DNA of 64,000 nt from CAIQPS01 sp963721365 (GTDB lineage Bacteria; Actinomycetota; Thermoleophilia; RBG-16-64-13), in assembly GCA_963721365.1 (NCBI GenBank), contig CAVRJE010000027.1, positions 1-64,000 of the forward strand, read 5' to 3'. The stretch's first letter is position 1, and each line of letters opens with the position of its first letter. Below are positions 46,554-57,257 of the stretch, piece by piece. The notes beneath the pieces are model-generated. The model worked only from the letters and a program-made list of their open reading frames with translations, did no database searches and was not told the origin of the DNA. A program made the position numbers and the translations under genes.

Positions 46554-47312
46554 GCCTCCGCCGCCGCCTCGCGCGCTCCCTCTTCCCGCACGCGCGCCTC
46601 GCGTTCCATGAACTTCTCGCGGCCTTCGGTGTACGCAGGGCAGGGCCCAGGTCATCTTCTCCAGGCTCTTGACGATCACGGGGATCTTGTCCCAGGGGAT
46701 GGAGATGAGGATCCAGCCCTCCGGGAACACCTGCTTCGCCTTCGAACCGAACGCCATGCCCGTCACCAGGTGGTTGACCTTCCCGGTGAGCCAGGGATAG
46801 GCGAAGATCCAGGCGCAGCTCATCACCGGGGTCTTGATGCTCTCCCACAGCTCGCCGGTGGAGTAGCTCATCGCCCGGAGCACGATCTCGGCCTGGGAGG
46901 GGGTGGCCATGCAGGATCAACAAGTCGGGTTCGAAGATCAGGGTGTCGAGCACCGAAAACGCCGCGTAGTTGACCGTGCCCTTCGCGAATCTCGGGATGT
47001 GCTGGTAGATCCTCTCGTTGGCGCGCGGCTCCTCATATACCTCGAACTTCTCGCCCAGCAGCCCGGCCTCGGCGAAGACCGGCGCCTCCTCCATCCCGAG
47101 GACGACAGTGCCGAAGCAGTCCTCTTCCTTCTTTGAGAAATAGAAAGGGGTGCCCCTTTCCTGCGCTATCCGGATCATCTCGCAGAACGCCGCCGGCTTG
47201 TCGAGCTTTTCGATGCCCTCGGGTCTGCTTGAAGAGAAACTTCACGCCGACCGGCGCGTGCTCGAATTCAAACTTTCCCAAAGATCGACAGGTCGGTTTC
47301 CAGTTTCCTCAT
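46550..47312 (-). CDS. DUF169 family protein, frameshifted
   Basis: About 253 residues in several frames. It starts MRKLETDLSIFGKFEFEHAPVGVKF after one shift near 47280; then FCEMIRIAQERGTPFYFSKKEEDCFG, EAPVFAEAGLLGEKFEVYEEP, MSYSTGELWESIKTPVMSCAW and FPEGWILISIPWDKIPVIV. It ends with a charged helix (YTEGREKFMERE). The blocks PVGVKF and C...G match the DUF169 family, seen in anaerobes and often linked to redox or C1 metabolism; no function is established. At least three shifts (about 47280, 47225, 46910, 46640) are needed. Ggaggcgtc precedes the start. Confidence 0.75.
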
Positions 47313-47381
47313 GACGCCTCCAAGCGGTCCCGGTCGCGCGCTGCACTCACCCATAATAGACAGGTAGGCCAGGGCTCCGCT

Positions 47382-48337
47382 ATGCTCCGAACACCGATGA
47401 CTTCGAGAAAACGAACGACGTCTGTTCAGTCCGCGCCGGAATTCGCCGAGCGCTATGGTCCCTGGGCCTTGATTGCGGGCGCCTCCGAGGGGCTAGGCGC
47501 CGCGTATGCCCGTGCCCTCGCTCGGAGGGGACTGAACCTGGTGCTTGTTGCGCGGCGGAAGGCACTTGTCGACGAGCTCGCGCAGGATCTGCGCACCGCA
47601 CACGCTGTGGAGGTCCTCGCGCTTGGACGGGGATCTCGGCGAGCAGCGCTTCTTGGAGAGTCTGCAGGACGCTTGCTCCGGGCTGGAAGTCGGCCTCGTC
47701 GTTTACAACGCGACCTATGCCCCTATCGGCGAGTTCGCCTCGACCCCGCTTGATGATCTGCTGCGGGTGGCGGCGGTGAACATCCGGGCCCCGGTCGCCC
47801 TGGTCCGGGGTCTGCTGCCGGATATGACCGAACGCGGCCGCGGCGGCGTCATCCTCATGACCTCTCTGGCCGGGAACCAGGGTTCGCCCTACATCGCTAC
47901 CTATGCGGCCAGCAAGGCCTTCAATCGGGTGCTGGCGGAGGGCCTGTGGTACGAACTGAAGGACAAGGGCGTCGACGTCGTCGCCTGCTGCGCCGGCGCG
48001 GTGCGCACGCCGGGCTACTCGGGGGCGGCAGCCGGAAAGGACGCGCCGGGCACTCTCGATCCGGAGGAAGTGGTGGAGCAGGCGTTGGCGGCCCTCGGCC
48101 GGGGGCCGGTGGTCATCCCCGGGCATCGTCAATCGAGTGGCAAGCGCTTTCATGAGCCGCCTGCTGCCCCGCCGCAGGGCCATCTCCATCATGGCCGGCA
48201 ATACCGCCGATCTCGCGCCGACAGCGGGGGCCGCGCCGGCGACTCCGGCACCGGCCACGCCCCCCTCACCCGCAGCCACGACGCCCGGCGCCGCCGGCGC
48301 ACCGACCCCCGAACCCCCGACCAAGGATGCCCCATGA
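47382..48337 (+). CDS. Short-chain dehydrogenase/reductase, frameshifted
   Basis: About 317 residues. The NAD(P) motif is LIAGASEGLGAAYARALARRG. After a shift near 47625 the core continues (VVYNATYAPIGEFASTP, then ILMTSLAGNQGSPYIATYAASKAFNRVLAEG), with Ser and the YxxxK pair (YAASK) of classical SDRs. A second shift near 48120 gives a C-terminal helix (IVNRVASAFMSRLLPRRRAI) and a Pro/Ala-rich tail. Its stop overlaps the ATG of the ERG24-like gene, so the two are probably coupled in a shared lipid or sterol-type reduction. Confidence 0.8.
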
Positions 48338-49420
48338 CCGACTTCGTCGCCGGCTTCTTCGCCCCCTGGATCATCTACGCGGTCATCCTCGCGCTCCACC
48401 TCGTGTTGCCGGCGCGGAACGTCGAGGGCTACGTCGGCGATCCGGCCACCGGCAGGCCTCTCAGATACCGGCTCAACGGTCCCCTGGTCCTTGTCGTCCT
48501 GGTCTTGCTCTGGGTGATCCTCAGCCGCACCGGCATCTTCGCCTGGGATTGGCTCTGGACCCATCGCTGGTCGGGACTGATCGGCTCCGCCGTGCTCGGG
48601 GTGCTGTTCAGCGTCGCCGTGGTCTTGCCGGGCGCCCCGCACGGGTCGCTCGCCCCTCGCCGACTTCTACTTCGGCCGCCGGGAGAACCCGCAGTTCTTC
48701 GGCCGCCGGGTGGACGTCAAGATGTTTCTGTACCTGATCGGCGCCACGATGCTCGCGCTGAATATCCTCTCGTTCACGGCCCACCACGTGCTGGTGTTCG
48801 GCGCGGACGCGTCTCCCGGGGTGGGCCTCTACTGCGCCCTGTTCTTCTGGTTCATCATCGACTATCTCGTGTTCGAGCGGGTGCACCTCTACACGTACGA
48901 CATCTTCGCGGAACGCGTCGGGTTCAAACTCGGCTGGGGCTGCTTCACCTTCTACCCGTATTTCTACGCGGTGGGCCTGTGGGCGGTGGCCGGCAAGCCC
49001 GACCCGGGCACGCCGTCATGGCTCCTGGCGCTCTATGCCGTCGTCTTCTTCGCCGGATGGAGCCTCTCGCGCGGGGCGAACATGCAGAAGTACACGTTCA
49101 AGCGGGAGCCCGAGCGCGTCTTCTTGGGCTTCATGAAGCCGCGCGTTCTGAGCGACGGGAAGAATGCTCTGCTTTCCAGCGGATTCTGGTCCGTGTCCCG
49201 GCACGTGAACTACCTGGGGGAGATCCTGATGGCCGTAGGCCTGACCCTGGTTCTCGGCTATCCTGGTTACTGGGTGATCTGGCTCTACCCGTTGTACTAC
49301 GTGGCGCTGCTCTTTGCCCGCGAGCGCGCCGACGAGCGCCGTTGCGCCGCCAAGTACGGCGAGCTGTGGACGGAGTACGAGCGCCGGGTACCCCGGAGGA
49401 TCATCCCCTGGTTGTACTGA
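48334..49420 (+). CDS. ERG4/ERG24-family (sterol C14/C7 reductase-like) membrane protein, one frameshift
   Basis: About 361 residues. Early helices (FAPWIIYAVILALHLVLPA) are followed, after a one-base shift near 48660, by FYFGRRENPQFFGRRVDVKMF, the family's R-NP-motif region. The C-terminus has SGFWSVSRHVNYLGEILMA and the ending KYGELWTEYERRVPRRIIPWLY, the classic NADPH-dependent sterol reductase terminus. Bacterial members are uncommon and mostly of unknown substrate; some sterol-making or host-associated bacteria carry them. An integral membrane reductase coupled to an SDR suggests reduction of a polycyclic or unsaturated lipid. No sterol synthesis genes lie in the window. Confidence 0.78.
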
Positions 49421-49463
49421 GATCGCATCGGCCGCGAGCATCTAGCGCGAAGGGAGAAAGACC

Positions 49464-50909
49464 GTGAGCGACGAGCAGAAGAAGCTGACCACCAATTTCG
49501 GAGCCCCCGTCCCCAACAACCAGGACAGCCTCACCGCCGGGCCGCGGGGCCCCATGCTGCTCCAGGACGTGTGGTACCTGGAGAAGCTGGCGAACTTCGA
49601 TCGGGAGGTCATCCCCGAGCGCCGCATGCACGCCAAGGGCTCCGGCGCCTTCGGCACTTTCACTGTCACCAACGACATCACCAGATTCACGAGAGCCAAG
49701 CTCTTCTCCGCTGTCGGCAAGAAGACGGACCTCTTCGTCCGTTTCTCGACCGTGGCCGGCGAGCGGGGAGCCGCCGACGCCGAGCGGGACATCCGGGGCT
49801 TCGCGGTCAAGCTCTACACCCAGGAGGGCAACTGGGACCTGGTGGGCAACAACACCCCGGTCTTCTTCTTCCGCGACCCGCTCAAGTTCCCCGACCTCAA
49901 CCACGCCGTAAAACGGGATCCGCGCACGAACATGCGGAGTGCTCAGAACAACTGGGATTTCTGGAGCTCGCTCCCCGAGGCGCTACACCAGATCACCATC
50001 GTCATGAGCGACCGCGGCATTCCCGCCACCTACCGCCATATGCACGGCTTCGGCAGCCATACGTTCAGCCTCATCAACGCGGCCGGCGAGCGCAACTGGG
50101 TCAAGTTCCACTGGGTCTGCCAGCAGGGCATCAAGACCCTCACCGACGAAGAGGCCACGGAGATCGTTGGCAACGACCGGGAGAGCCACCAGCGCGACCT
50201 CTACGAGGCTATCGAGAACAAGGACTTCCCCAGGTGGAAGCTCTGCGTCCAGGTGATGCCTGAGAAGGATGCTGCTTCGTACAAGTTCCATCCGTTCGAC
50301 CTGACCAAGGTCTGGCTGCACGGCGACTACCCGGCGGTCGAAGTCGGAGTGATGGAGTTGAACAAGAACCCCGAGAACTACTTCGCCGACGTGGAGCAGG
50401 CCGCGTTCAACCCGGCCAACGTGGTGCCGGGCATCGGTTTCTCACCCGACCGCATGTTGCAGGGTCGCCTGTTCTCCTATGGCGATGCTCAGCGCTACCG
50501 GCTCGGCGTGAATCACCATCAGATCCCAGTGAACCAGGCGCGCTGCCCGGTGCACGGCTTCAGTCGCGACGGCGCGATGAGGGTGGACGGCAACTACGGC
50601 AGCACCCTCCACTACGAGCCGAACAGCTACGGCGAGTGGCAGGAGCAGCCCGAGTTCGCCGAGCCACCGCTGGCTCTCGACGGAGCGGCCGACCGCTGGG
50701 ACTACCGCAAAGACGACAGCGACTACTACACGCAGCCGGGTCTGCTGTTCAACCTCATCGGGCCCGAGAAGCAGCGCGTGCTGTGCGAGAACACTGCGCG
50801 CAACATGGCCGGGGTGACCAGGGACGTGCAGATCCGCCACGTCAGGAACTGCTTCAAGGCCGATGCGGCCTACGGAGAGGGAGTGGCGGCTGCCTCGGCA
50901 TCCCCATGA
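49464..50909 (+). CDS. katA: Monofunctional haem catalase
   Basis: 481 residues and intact. The distal catalytic His56 is in ERRMHAKGSGAFG; FVRFSTVAGERG holds the active-site Ser/Arg region. The distal Asn is in WDLVGNNTPVFFFRDP, and the proximal haem Tyr in RLFSYGDAQRYRLG. Length and the lack of a C-terminal flavodoxin-like domain indicate a small-subunit (clade 3) catalase. It destroys hydrogen peroxide in the cytoplasm and would protect the oxygen-sensitive radical enzymes encoded nearby. The start is GTG with gaaggag upstream. Confidence 0.95.
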   Translation: MSDEQKKLTTNFGAPVPNNQDSLTAGPRGPMLLQDVWYLEKLANFDREVIPERRMHAKGSGAFGTFTVTNDITRFTRAKLFSAVGKKTDLFVRFSTVAGERGAADAERDIRGFAVKLYTQEGNWDLVGNNTPVFFFRDPLKFPDLNHAVKRDPRTNMRSAQNNWDFWSSLPEALHQITIVMSDRGIPATYRHMHGFGSHTFSLINAAGERNWVKFHWVCQQGIKTLTDEEATEIVGNDRESHQRDLYEAIENKDFPRWKLCVQVMPEKDAASYKFHPFDLTKVWLHGDYPAVEVGVMELNKNPENYFADVEQAAFNPANVVPGIGFSPDRMLQGRLFSYGDAQRYRLGVNHHQIPVNQARCPVHGFSRDGAMRVDGNYGSTLHYEPNSYGEWQEQPEFAEPPLALDGAADRWDYRKDDSDYYTQPGLLFNLIGPEKQRVLCENTARNMAGVTRDVQIRHVRNCFKADAAYGEGVAAASASP

Positions 50910-50968
50910 GCGAGGTCGCCCGTGATCGGTGATCAGCGGCCCGCTATCCAGACGTCGGCCGCCGGCCC

Positions 50969-52201
50969 CTAGCCCGAAGTGGTCTCTGCCGCGGTCGCCG
51001 GCTTGTCGCTTCCGCCCTCGGGGCCGGATTTCGGCAGAGGGCTTATGAGGGCCGAGATCGGTCGCGTACTGTCGTACGAGTCGAGGAACAGCAGTTTGAC
51101 CATCAGCATCAGCGGCACGGACATGAGAGCGCCTATCGGGCCCAGGACCCATGCCCACAGCACCAGGGACAAGAAGACGGCTAGGGTGGAGAGGCCCGTC
51201 TTCTGCCCCATGAATCGGGGGGCGATCGCATTGTTGACGAACCCGTTGACGACGATGACGATAGCTACCACGATGGCGGCGCGCGCGAAGCCGAACTCGA
51301 GGAGGGCGACAAAGAACGGGGGGATCACAGATAGGACGAACCCGATGTTCGGTATGAAGCTGAGCAGGAAGAACATCAGAGCCCATAACAACGCGAAATC
51401 CACGCCGAAAGCGTAGTAGACGATCGCGGCGAAGATCGCGGTGAGGGCGTTGAGCCATGTCAGCGTGAAGAGGAAAGTGCGCGTTACGTTGGCGAAGTTC
51501 CCGAAGGCCCGGCCCAGCGTGGGACCGAGTTGGACCTGTTGATACATCTTCCGGGGAAACGAATACACTTCGGCGATCATGAAGGCCACGATGAGTATCA
51601 GCAGGAAAGCGTTGGTGAGCAGCGAGACCAGGATCCGAATAGACGAGGTCACCCACCCGACGACCTTGTCGGGTCTGAGGATATTGCCGGTGAGCCCACT
51701 GATGTCGATGCCCCTATCGGCGAACCATGTCTGCAGGTTGGTCGATATCCGGCTCAGGTTACTCTGATACACGGGGATCTTGGTGTTGATCTGCCCCAAG
51801 GAGGTGGCGAGGATCACCAACAGGAGGCCCGCGACTATCAGGAAGCCCACCAAGACTACGACGATGGCTGCCCATGAGGGCATTCCTCTGCGTTTCAGCC
51901 AGTGCAGGATAGGGCTGAGACCCATGACCACGAACATGGCCAGCAGGATAGGGGCGAGGACAGACCGGGCGTTTCTCATGCCGTAGAGGACGATCGTTGC
52001 GGAGGCCAGAGCCAGCAGCAGGCCGGTAGGGCGGGTCCGTAGGCCGTGGTAGAGACTCCTCGTCCCACCCGCATCTCCTCGCTCGCCTCCGCCCGCGGAC
52101 ACATCGGCAACGGCCGCAAGCGGGTCCAGGCTCGGCGCGGGCCCTTGAATCGCGGCGTTCTCTGAGGTGGCTGCGGCTGGATTGTGCCCTTCCGAGTGCA
52201 T
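50969..52201 (-). CDS. AI-2E family transporter (copy 2)
   Basis: 410 residues, the same layout as copy 1: an Ala-rich N-terminus of about 45 residues, two helices, a soluble loop containing WFADRGIDISGL in both copies, and the C-terminal GLSTLAVFLSLVLWAWVLG and GALMSVPLMLMVKLLFLDS. The start has caaggag 6 nt upstream. Substrate unknown, as for copy 1. The conserved loop suggests a relatively recent duplication. Confidence 0.87.
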   Translation of the reverse strand: MHSEGHNPAAATSENAAIQGPAPSLDPLAAVADVSAGGGERGDAGGTRSLYHGLRTRPTGLLLALASATIVLYGMRNARSVLAPILLAMFVVMGLSPILHWLKRRGMPSWAAIVVVLVGFLIVAGLLLVILATSLGQINTKIPVYQSNLSRISTNLQTWFADRGIDISGLTGNILRPDKVVGWVTSSIRILVSLLTNAFLLILIVAFMIAEVYSFPRKMYQQVQLGPTLGRAFGNFANVTRTFLFTLTWLNALTAIFAAIVYYAFGVDFALLWALMFFLLSFIPNIGFVLSVIPPFFVALLEFGFARAAIVVAIVIVVNGFVNNAIAPRFMGQKTGLSTLAVFLSLVLWAWVLGPIGALMSVPLMLMVKLLFLDSYDSTRPISALISPLPKSGPEGGSDKPATAAETTSG

Positions 52202-52301
52202 GAAGACTCCTTGGTCGTTTGGGGGGGCAGGATCGGGCGGGCTGAGCTATTACCACGCGCCGTCGCCGTTACCTGCTTGGCCGGACTCCGGTTTGGGGGA
52301 G

Positions 52302-52856
52302 TTACGACAGGTGCTGGATCAGTATCCTCACGCCTATCCCGATGAGCACCAGCCCTCCGGCTCGCTCCGCCCACACCCCGAAGCGGTGGCCCAGGCGGCA
52401 GCCGAATACAGCTCCGACGGCGCTGAGGATCGCCGCCACTATCCCTATGACCACAGCCGGGAACCATATGGAGATGTCGAGGAAGGCGAAGCCGAGTCCC
52501 ACGGCCAGGGCGTCGATGCTGGTCGCCACCGCCAACACGAGCAGGTTCCAACCCCGGGTGGGGTCCTTGGCCGGGGCTTGGTCATCGCGGAACGATTCCC
52601 ACAGCATCTTGGCGCCGATTATCGCCAGGAGGCCAAAGGCGATCCAGTGATCGATCGCCTCCAGCCATCCCGAGAACGTGGATCCGGCGAGCCATCCGAT
52701 CACCGGCATGGCGAACTGGAAGAAGCCAAAGGCGAGGGCGACGCGCAACACGAGCCCGTACCTCACCACGGCGATCTGCACGCCGCATGCGGTGGACACG
52801 GCGAAGGCGTCCATCGACAGGCCGAGGGCTATCAGCAGGAGGTAGGGGAAGCTCAT
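52302..52856 (-). CDS. mntP: MntP-family manganese efflux pump
   Basis: 184 residues with six helices in two inverted repeats. Each repeat has the conserved Asp motif: LGLSMDAFAVSTACG in the first and VATSIDALAVGLGFAF in the second, the metal-pathway residues of MntP. It exports Mn2+ and lowers oxidative or manganese stress. It stands alone on its strand, 100 bp downstream of the AI-2E gene's start. The predicted mntP riboswitch (yybP-ykoY) was not seen in the short upstream gap. Confidence 0.88.
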   Translation of the reverse strand: MSFPYLLLIALGLSMDAFAVSTACGVQIAVVRYGLVLRVALAFGFFQFAMPVIGWLAGSTFSGWLEAIDHWIAFGLLAIIGAKMLWESFRDDQAPAKDPTRGWNLLVLAVATSIDALAVGLGFAFLDISIWFPAVVIGIVAAILSAVGAVFGCRLGHRFGVWAERAGGLVLIGIGVRILIQHLS

Positions 52857-52920
52857 AGGCGGCTAGAGGCGATCCAATCTCACGCCGGACGTCAAGCGAA
52901 GCGGACGGCGCCCACGGCCG

Positions 52921-54556
52921 CTAGTGCTCCGTCTCCACCTGGACGAGGCCCTCTACGTGATATGCGCGCCGCAGCGCGGGCTTGTCGATCTTGCCGGTGG
53001 CGTTCCGGGGCACCTGGTCGAAGATGATCCTGCGTGGGCGCTTGTAGCGGGGGAGAGCGGAGCAGAACTCGAGGACATCCGCCTCCGTCGGGTGGTGCCC
53101 TCGCTTCAACTGGACGATGGCCGCGGCGATCTCGCCCAGGCGCTCGTCGGGCAGGCCGATGACGGCCACATCCTTGACGTCCGGATGACGGTGGAGGAAG
53201 TCCTCTATCTGCACCGGGTAGATGTTCTCACCGCCGGTGATGATGACGTCCTTCTTGCGGTCCACCAGATGGATGAAGCCGTCCTCATCCGTCCGGGCCA
53301 TGTCGCCGGTGAGCAGCCAGCCGTCGCGCATCACCGCGGCCGTCGCCTCGGGGTCGTTGTAGTAGCCCTTCATGACTCCCGGTCCCTTGACGGCCAGTTC
53401 CCCGATGGCTCCCGGCTCGACGACCGCCCCGGAGTCGTCGACGATCATCGTCTCCCACTGGTAGCCCGGGATCCCGATAGCTCCCACCTTGTGGACGTTC
53501 TCGATCCCCAGGTGCACGCAACCCGGGCCCACAGATTCGGTGAGCCCGTAGTCGGTGTCGTATTGGTGATGGGGAAAACGCTCCAGCCAGCGGTGGACCA
53601 AGCTGGGCGGTACCGGCTGGGCTCCGATGTGCATGAGCCGCCACTGGTCGAGCTCGTAGTCGTCCGGTCTCACCTCGCCCTGGTCGATAGCCATCAGTAT
53701 GTCCTGCACCCAGGGGACGAGCAGCCAGACGATGGTGACCTTCTCTTGGGAGATCGTCTCGAGGATCCATTGCGGCTTGGTCCCCCGCAGTAGCACGCCC
53801 TTGCTGCCGGCCAGCAGACTCCCGAACCAGTGCATCTTGCCGCCGGTGTGGTAGAGCGGGGCGATGCAGAGGAAGTTGTCGTCGCGGCCCTGGCCGTGAT
53901 GGTTCTGCTCCACCTCGGCCGCCGACATCAGACTGCGGTGATCGTGCAGGATCGCCTTGGGGAAGCCGGTGGTGCCGGAGGAGAAGTAGAGCGCCCCGTC
54001 GTCCTTCTCTGAGATCTCGATCGACGGGCGGCTCCGTCGAACATCCGGGCGTCACCTCGTTGTAGCATTCGGCGAATGAGGGGCAGTCCGCGCCCACGAA
54101 GAAGCGGGGTTCGAGTCGGGGAATCCGATCGATCACAGCCTCGACCCGGCCCACGAATTCAGGCCCAAAAACCAGGGCGCGGGTCTCGGAGAGCTTGAGA
54201 CAGTACTCGATCTCCTCCGCGGTGTAGCGATAGTTCATCGGCACCGCCACCGCCCCGGTCTTGAGGATCCCGAAGTAGATCGGGAGCCACTCCAGGCAGT
54301 TCATGAGCAGGATCGCCACTTTGTCGCCCCTGCCGATGCCGCGGCTGAGGAGCAGGTCGGCGAAGCGGTTTGCGGCCTCGTCGAACTGCCGCCAGGTGAT
54401 CTCCCGCCGGGAGTACTCGTGCGCGTTGGTCTCCATGAGCTCGTACTCCCGCCAGGTGACCTCCCGCTTCTCTTTCACCTCGGGGTTGACGCATACCAGA
54501 CAGACCTCGTCGCCGTAGAGCGTGGCGTTGCGCGCGAGAAGCTCCGTGATGATCAT
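52921..54556 (-). CDS. AMP-forming acyl-CoA synthetase, one frameshift
   Basis: About 545 residues. The N-terminal half (MIITELLARNATLYGDEV to CYNEVTPGC) is in one frame; a shift near 54040 moves to the second, with the P-loop YFSSGTTGFPKAI, the motif YDTDYGLTES, the hinge TGDMARTDEDGFIHLVDRKKDVII, and the catalytic Lys in RNATGKIDK. It activates a carboxylic acid to its CoA thioester through an acyl-adenylate; aryl or medium-chain acids are possible. A 20-residue in-frame duplication lies near the N-terminus (REVTWREYE and REITWRQFD, 60 bp apart). The gene stands alone. Confidence 0.88.
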
Positions 54557-54626
54557 TGGTGTGGAACCCTCCTAGACCGCTGCGGTCCGGACATTCTACA
54601 GCCTGGAGGTCGATATACTGGGGGCC

Positions 54627-55170
54627 ATGAGTACGCCCCCCTCAACCTGAACGCTCCTCTCTACCATGAGGAGCAACGCTTCCGGCAGTGGTGGGTCTGG
54701 GCGCTGGTCGTCGCGCCGGCCGCCCTCGCCTGGTGGCCGTTCATCCAACAGATCATCGGAGGGGAGCCGGTGGGGCAGAACCCGGCTCCCGACTGGGCGG
54801 TTTGGGTGTTGTGGCTACTCATAGGACTGGCATTGCCCTTCCTGTTTGGCCGCATCCGCCTGGTTATCGAGGTCACCGACGATCAGGTGTCGATCCGTTA
54901 CTGGCCCTTTTCCCGCGCCGCGCGATCGCTCTCGCGGACATCCAGCAGGTCCAGGCGCGCCAATACAACGCCGTGAAGGAGTACGGCGGCTGGGGCGTCA
55001 AGGGCTGGTCAAAGGACAAGATGGCCTACAACGTGAGCGGCGACCGGGGCGTGGAGCTGACGCTGAAGGACGGACGGCGCATCATGCTCGGTTCTCAACG
55101 CGCCGAGGAACTGGCCGGGGCCATAGAGGCGGCGCGCGGGCGCGCGGGCGCGACTCGTCCCAAGGGCTGA
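54627..55170 (+). CDS. Two-helix membrane protein with PH-like C-terminal domain, frameshifted
   Basis: About 181 residues. A missing C in the run at 54636-54641 separates MSTPP from LNLNAPLYHEEQRFRQWW. Two helices follow (VWALVVAPAALAWWPF and AVWVLWLLIGLALPFLF). A second shift near 54920 leads to a small beta domain (IQQVQARQYNAVKEYGGWG, VELTLKDGRRIMLGSQRAEELAGAI), resembling DUF6141-type bacterial PH-like proteins. Function unknown. Confidence 0.7.
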
Positions 55171-55215
55171 ATCATACGCCGGCTTTATGCCGGCCCGGGT
55201 AGTGTTCTCAGCGAG

Positions 55216-57176
55216 ATGAGCATGCAAGAGAGATCCACGCGGTGGCACGGATTGAAGTCTTGGCGGCCTGAGCAACGTCCCTGGTGGTCGTGGGTGGGCC
55301 TCGGTGCGATCGTCGTCCTTGCTCTCGCCCTCTTTACGTGGGGGCTCTCCCGGAACGGCATGGGCAACGAGTACTACGCGGCCGCGGTAAAGAGCGGGAG
55401 CGTGAGCTGGAAGGCCTGGTTCTTTGGCTCGCTCGACCCGGGGTCGTTCATCACCGTCGACAAGCTACCGGCCTCCCTGTGGCTGCAAGGGCTCTCAGGC
55501 CGATTGTTCGGTTTCTCCAGTTGGAGCATGCTGCTTCCGCAGGCACTGGCAGGGGTGGGGTCCGTCCTCATCCTCTATCACCTTGTGCGCCGCTGGCAGG
55601 GTGACGTGGCCGGCCTGCTGGCCGCGCTCGCGCTCGCCCTCACTCCGGTGGCGGTGGTCATGTTCCGCTTCAACGACCCGGATGCTCTGCTCACCCTTCT
55701 GTTGCTGGCGGCTGCCTGGGCGCTCTGGTCGGCACTTGAGAAGGGGTCGACGTGGAAGCTCGCGGCCTGCGGCGCTCTGGTCGGCTTCGCCTTCCTCACC
55801 AAGATGCTGGAAGCACTCGTGGTGTTACCCGCGTTTGCGCTGGTCTACCTTGCGTGCGGTCCCGCGAGACTCGGACGGCGGGTCCTCCAGACCCTGGCCG
55901 CCGGCGCCGCGCTGGTCGTCGCCGGCGGGTGGTGGGTGGCCGTCGTCGAGTTATGGCCGGCGGCAAGCCGGCCCTACGTGGGGGGGAGCACCAATAACTC
56001 CGTCATCGATCTCGTCTTCAGCCGCAGCGCCGGGTACCTGGGCAATTCAGGCCCGACGCCGAACTTCAGTGGCGCACCGGGCTGGCTGCGTATGTTCAAC
56101 GAGCAACTGGGAGGCCAGATATCCTGGCTCGTCCCGCTGGCGCTGGTCGGCCTGATAGCGGGCTTGTGGCTCACACGGAGAGGTCGGCGCACCGATATTC
56201 CTCGTGCCGGCTACCTGCTCTGGGGCGGGTGGGCCCTACTCTATCTGGCCGTGTTCAGTCTAGCCAAGGGCGTGCTCCATCCGTACTACGCCGTCGTCCT
56301 AGCTCCGCCGCTGGCCGCGCTTGCGGGCGGCGGCTCGGTCGCCATGTGGCGGCTGGGCCGTCACAGCCGCTGGCTGGCCTGGCTGTTGCCCGCCGCGGTG
56401 CTTGGAACGGGCTTCCTGTCCGCTTCCCTTCTCGGCCGCACCCCCGGATACGCGCCGGGCTGGCAACGGTGATCATCGCGGCCGGAAGCGTGGGCGCGGT
56501 GGCGCTGGCGCTGGCGATAGCCAGGGTCTTCAGTGCAAGGGCTATCGCGATCGGAGCCGGGGCGCTCGCGATGGTGTGCGTGTTGGCCGGACCCACCGCA
56601 TATTCCTTGAGCACCGTCTCGCGCAGTATCTCAGGCCCGTTTGCCGCCGCCGGGCCCGACGCGATCCTGCGCCTAGCGGGCGGTCCAAGCGGTTTGGGTG
56701 GAGGCCCAGACGGCGGTTCGTTCACACCCCTCGGCATGTCCACGTCCTCGAGCTCGACGGCCGACATCTCCCTCGCGAACTACCTTCTCGCCAACAAGGG
56801 GTCGGCAGAGTACCTGGTCGCGGTCCAGGGAGCGCAATCCGCGGAATCTCTCATCCTGGCCACCGGGCAGCCGGTGATGGCGATGGGGGGCTTCAACGGT
56901 GCAGATCCCGCTCCAACGCTTGCCGAGTTCCAGCAACTCGTCGCCGCGAAGAAGGTACGTTACGTGCTTGTCGGTGGCGGACAGGGATTCGCTGGTCCGC
57001 CGAGCGGGAGGCCCGGAGGACCACCTCCCGGCGGAGGCGGGTTCCCCGGTGGCCTCGGCGGTTCTAGCGCCACCTTCAGCGCCATCTCCCAGTGGGTCGA
57101 ACAGAACGGCACGGTGGTCGACGCCGGCCAATACGGCGTAAGCACCGGCGGAGGCACGCTCTACCAGCTCTGGTAG
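55216..57176 (+). CDS. GT39/ArnT-like membrane glycosyltransferase, one frameshift
   Basis: About 653 residues. It begins with the basic N-terminus and first helix, then NEYYAAAVKSGSVSWKAWFFGSLDPG, whose acidic and aromatic residues match the substrate region of GT-C enzymes (PMT/ArnT-like), and FITVDKLPASLWLQGLSG. Ten or more helices follow; a shift near 56455 joins the last part (GYAPG and TVIIAAGSVGAVALALAIA), ending in a Gly/Ser/Pro-rich extracytoplasmic domain. It uses a polyprenyl-phosphate sugar to modify lipid or protein outside. The downstream GT2 gene probably makes that polyprenyl sugar. Confidence 0.82.
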
Positions 57177-57257
57177 CGGCTGCCCTGCTGTCGGCCGCCT
57201 CCGGTTGCGGCTCGTTCTCCTAGGGGGAGACTCGCGTCCGGCTATACTCTTTCCACG

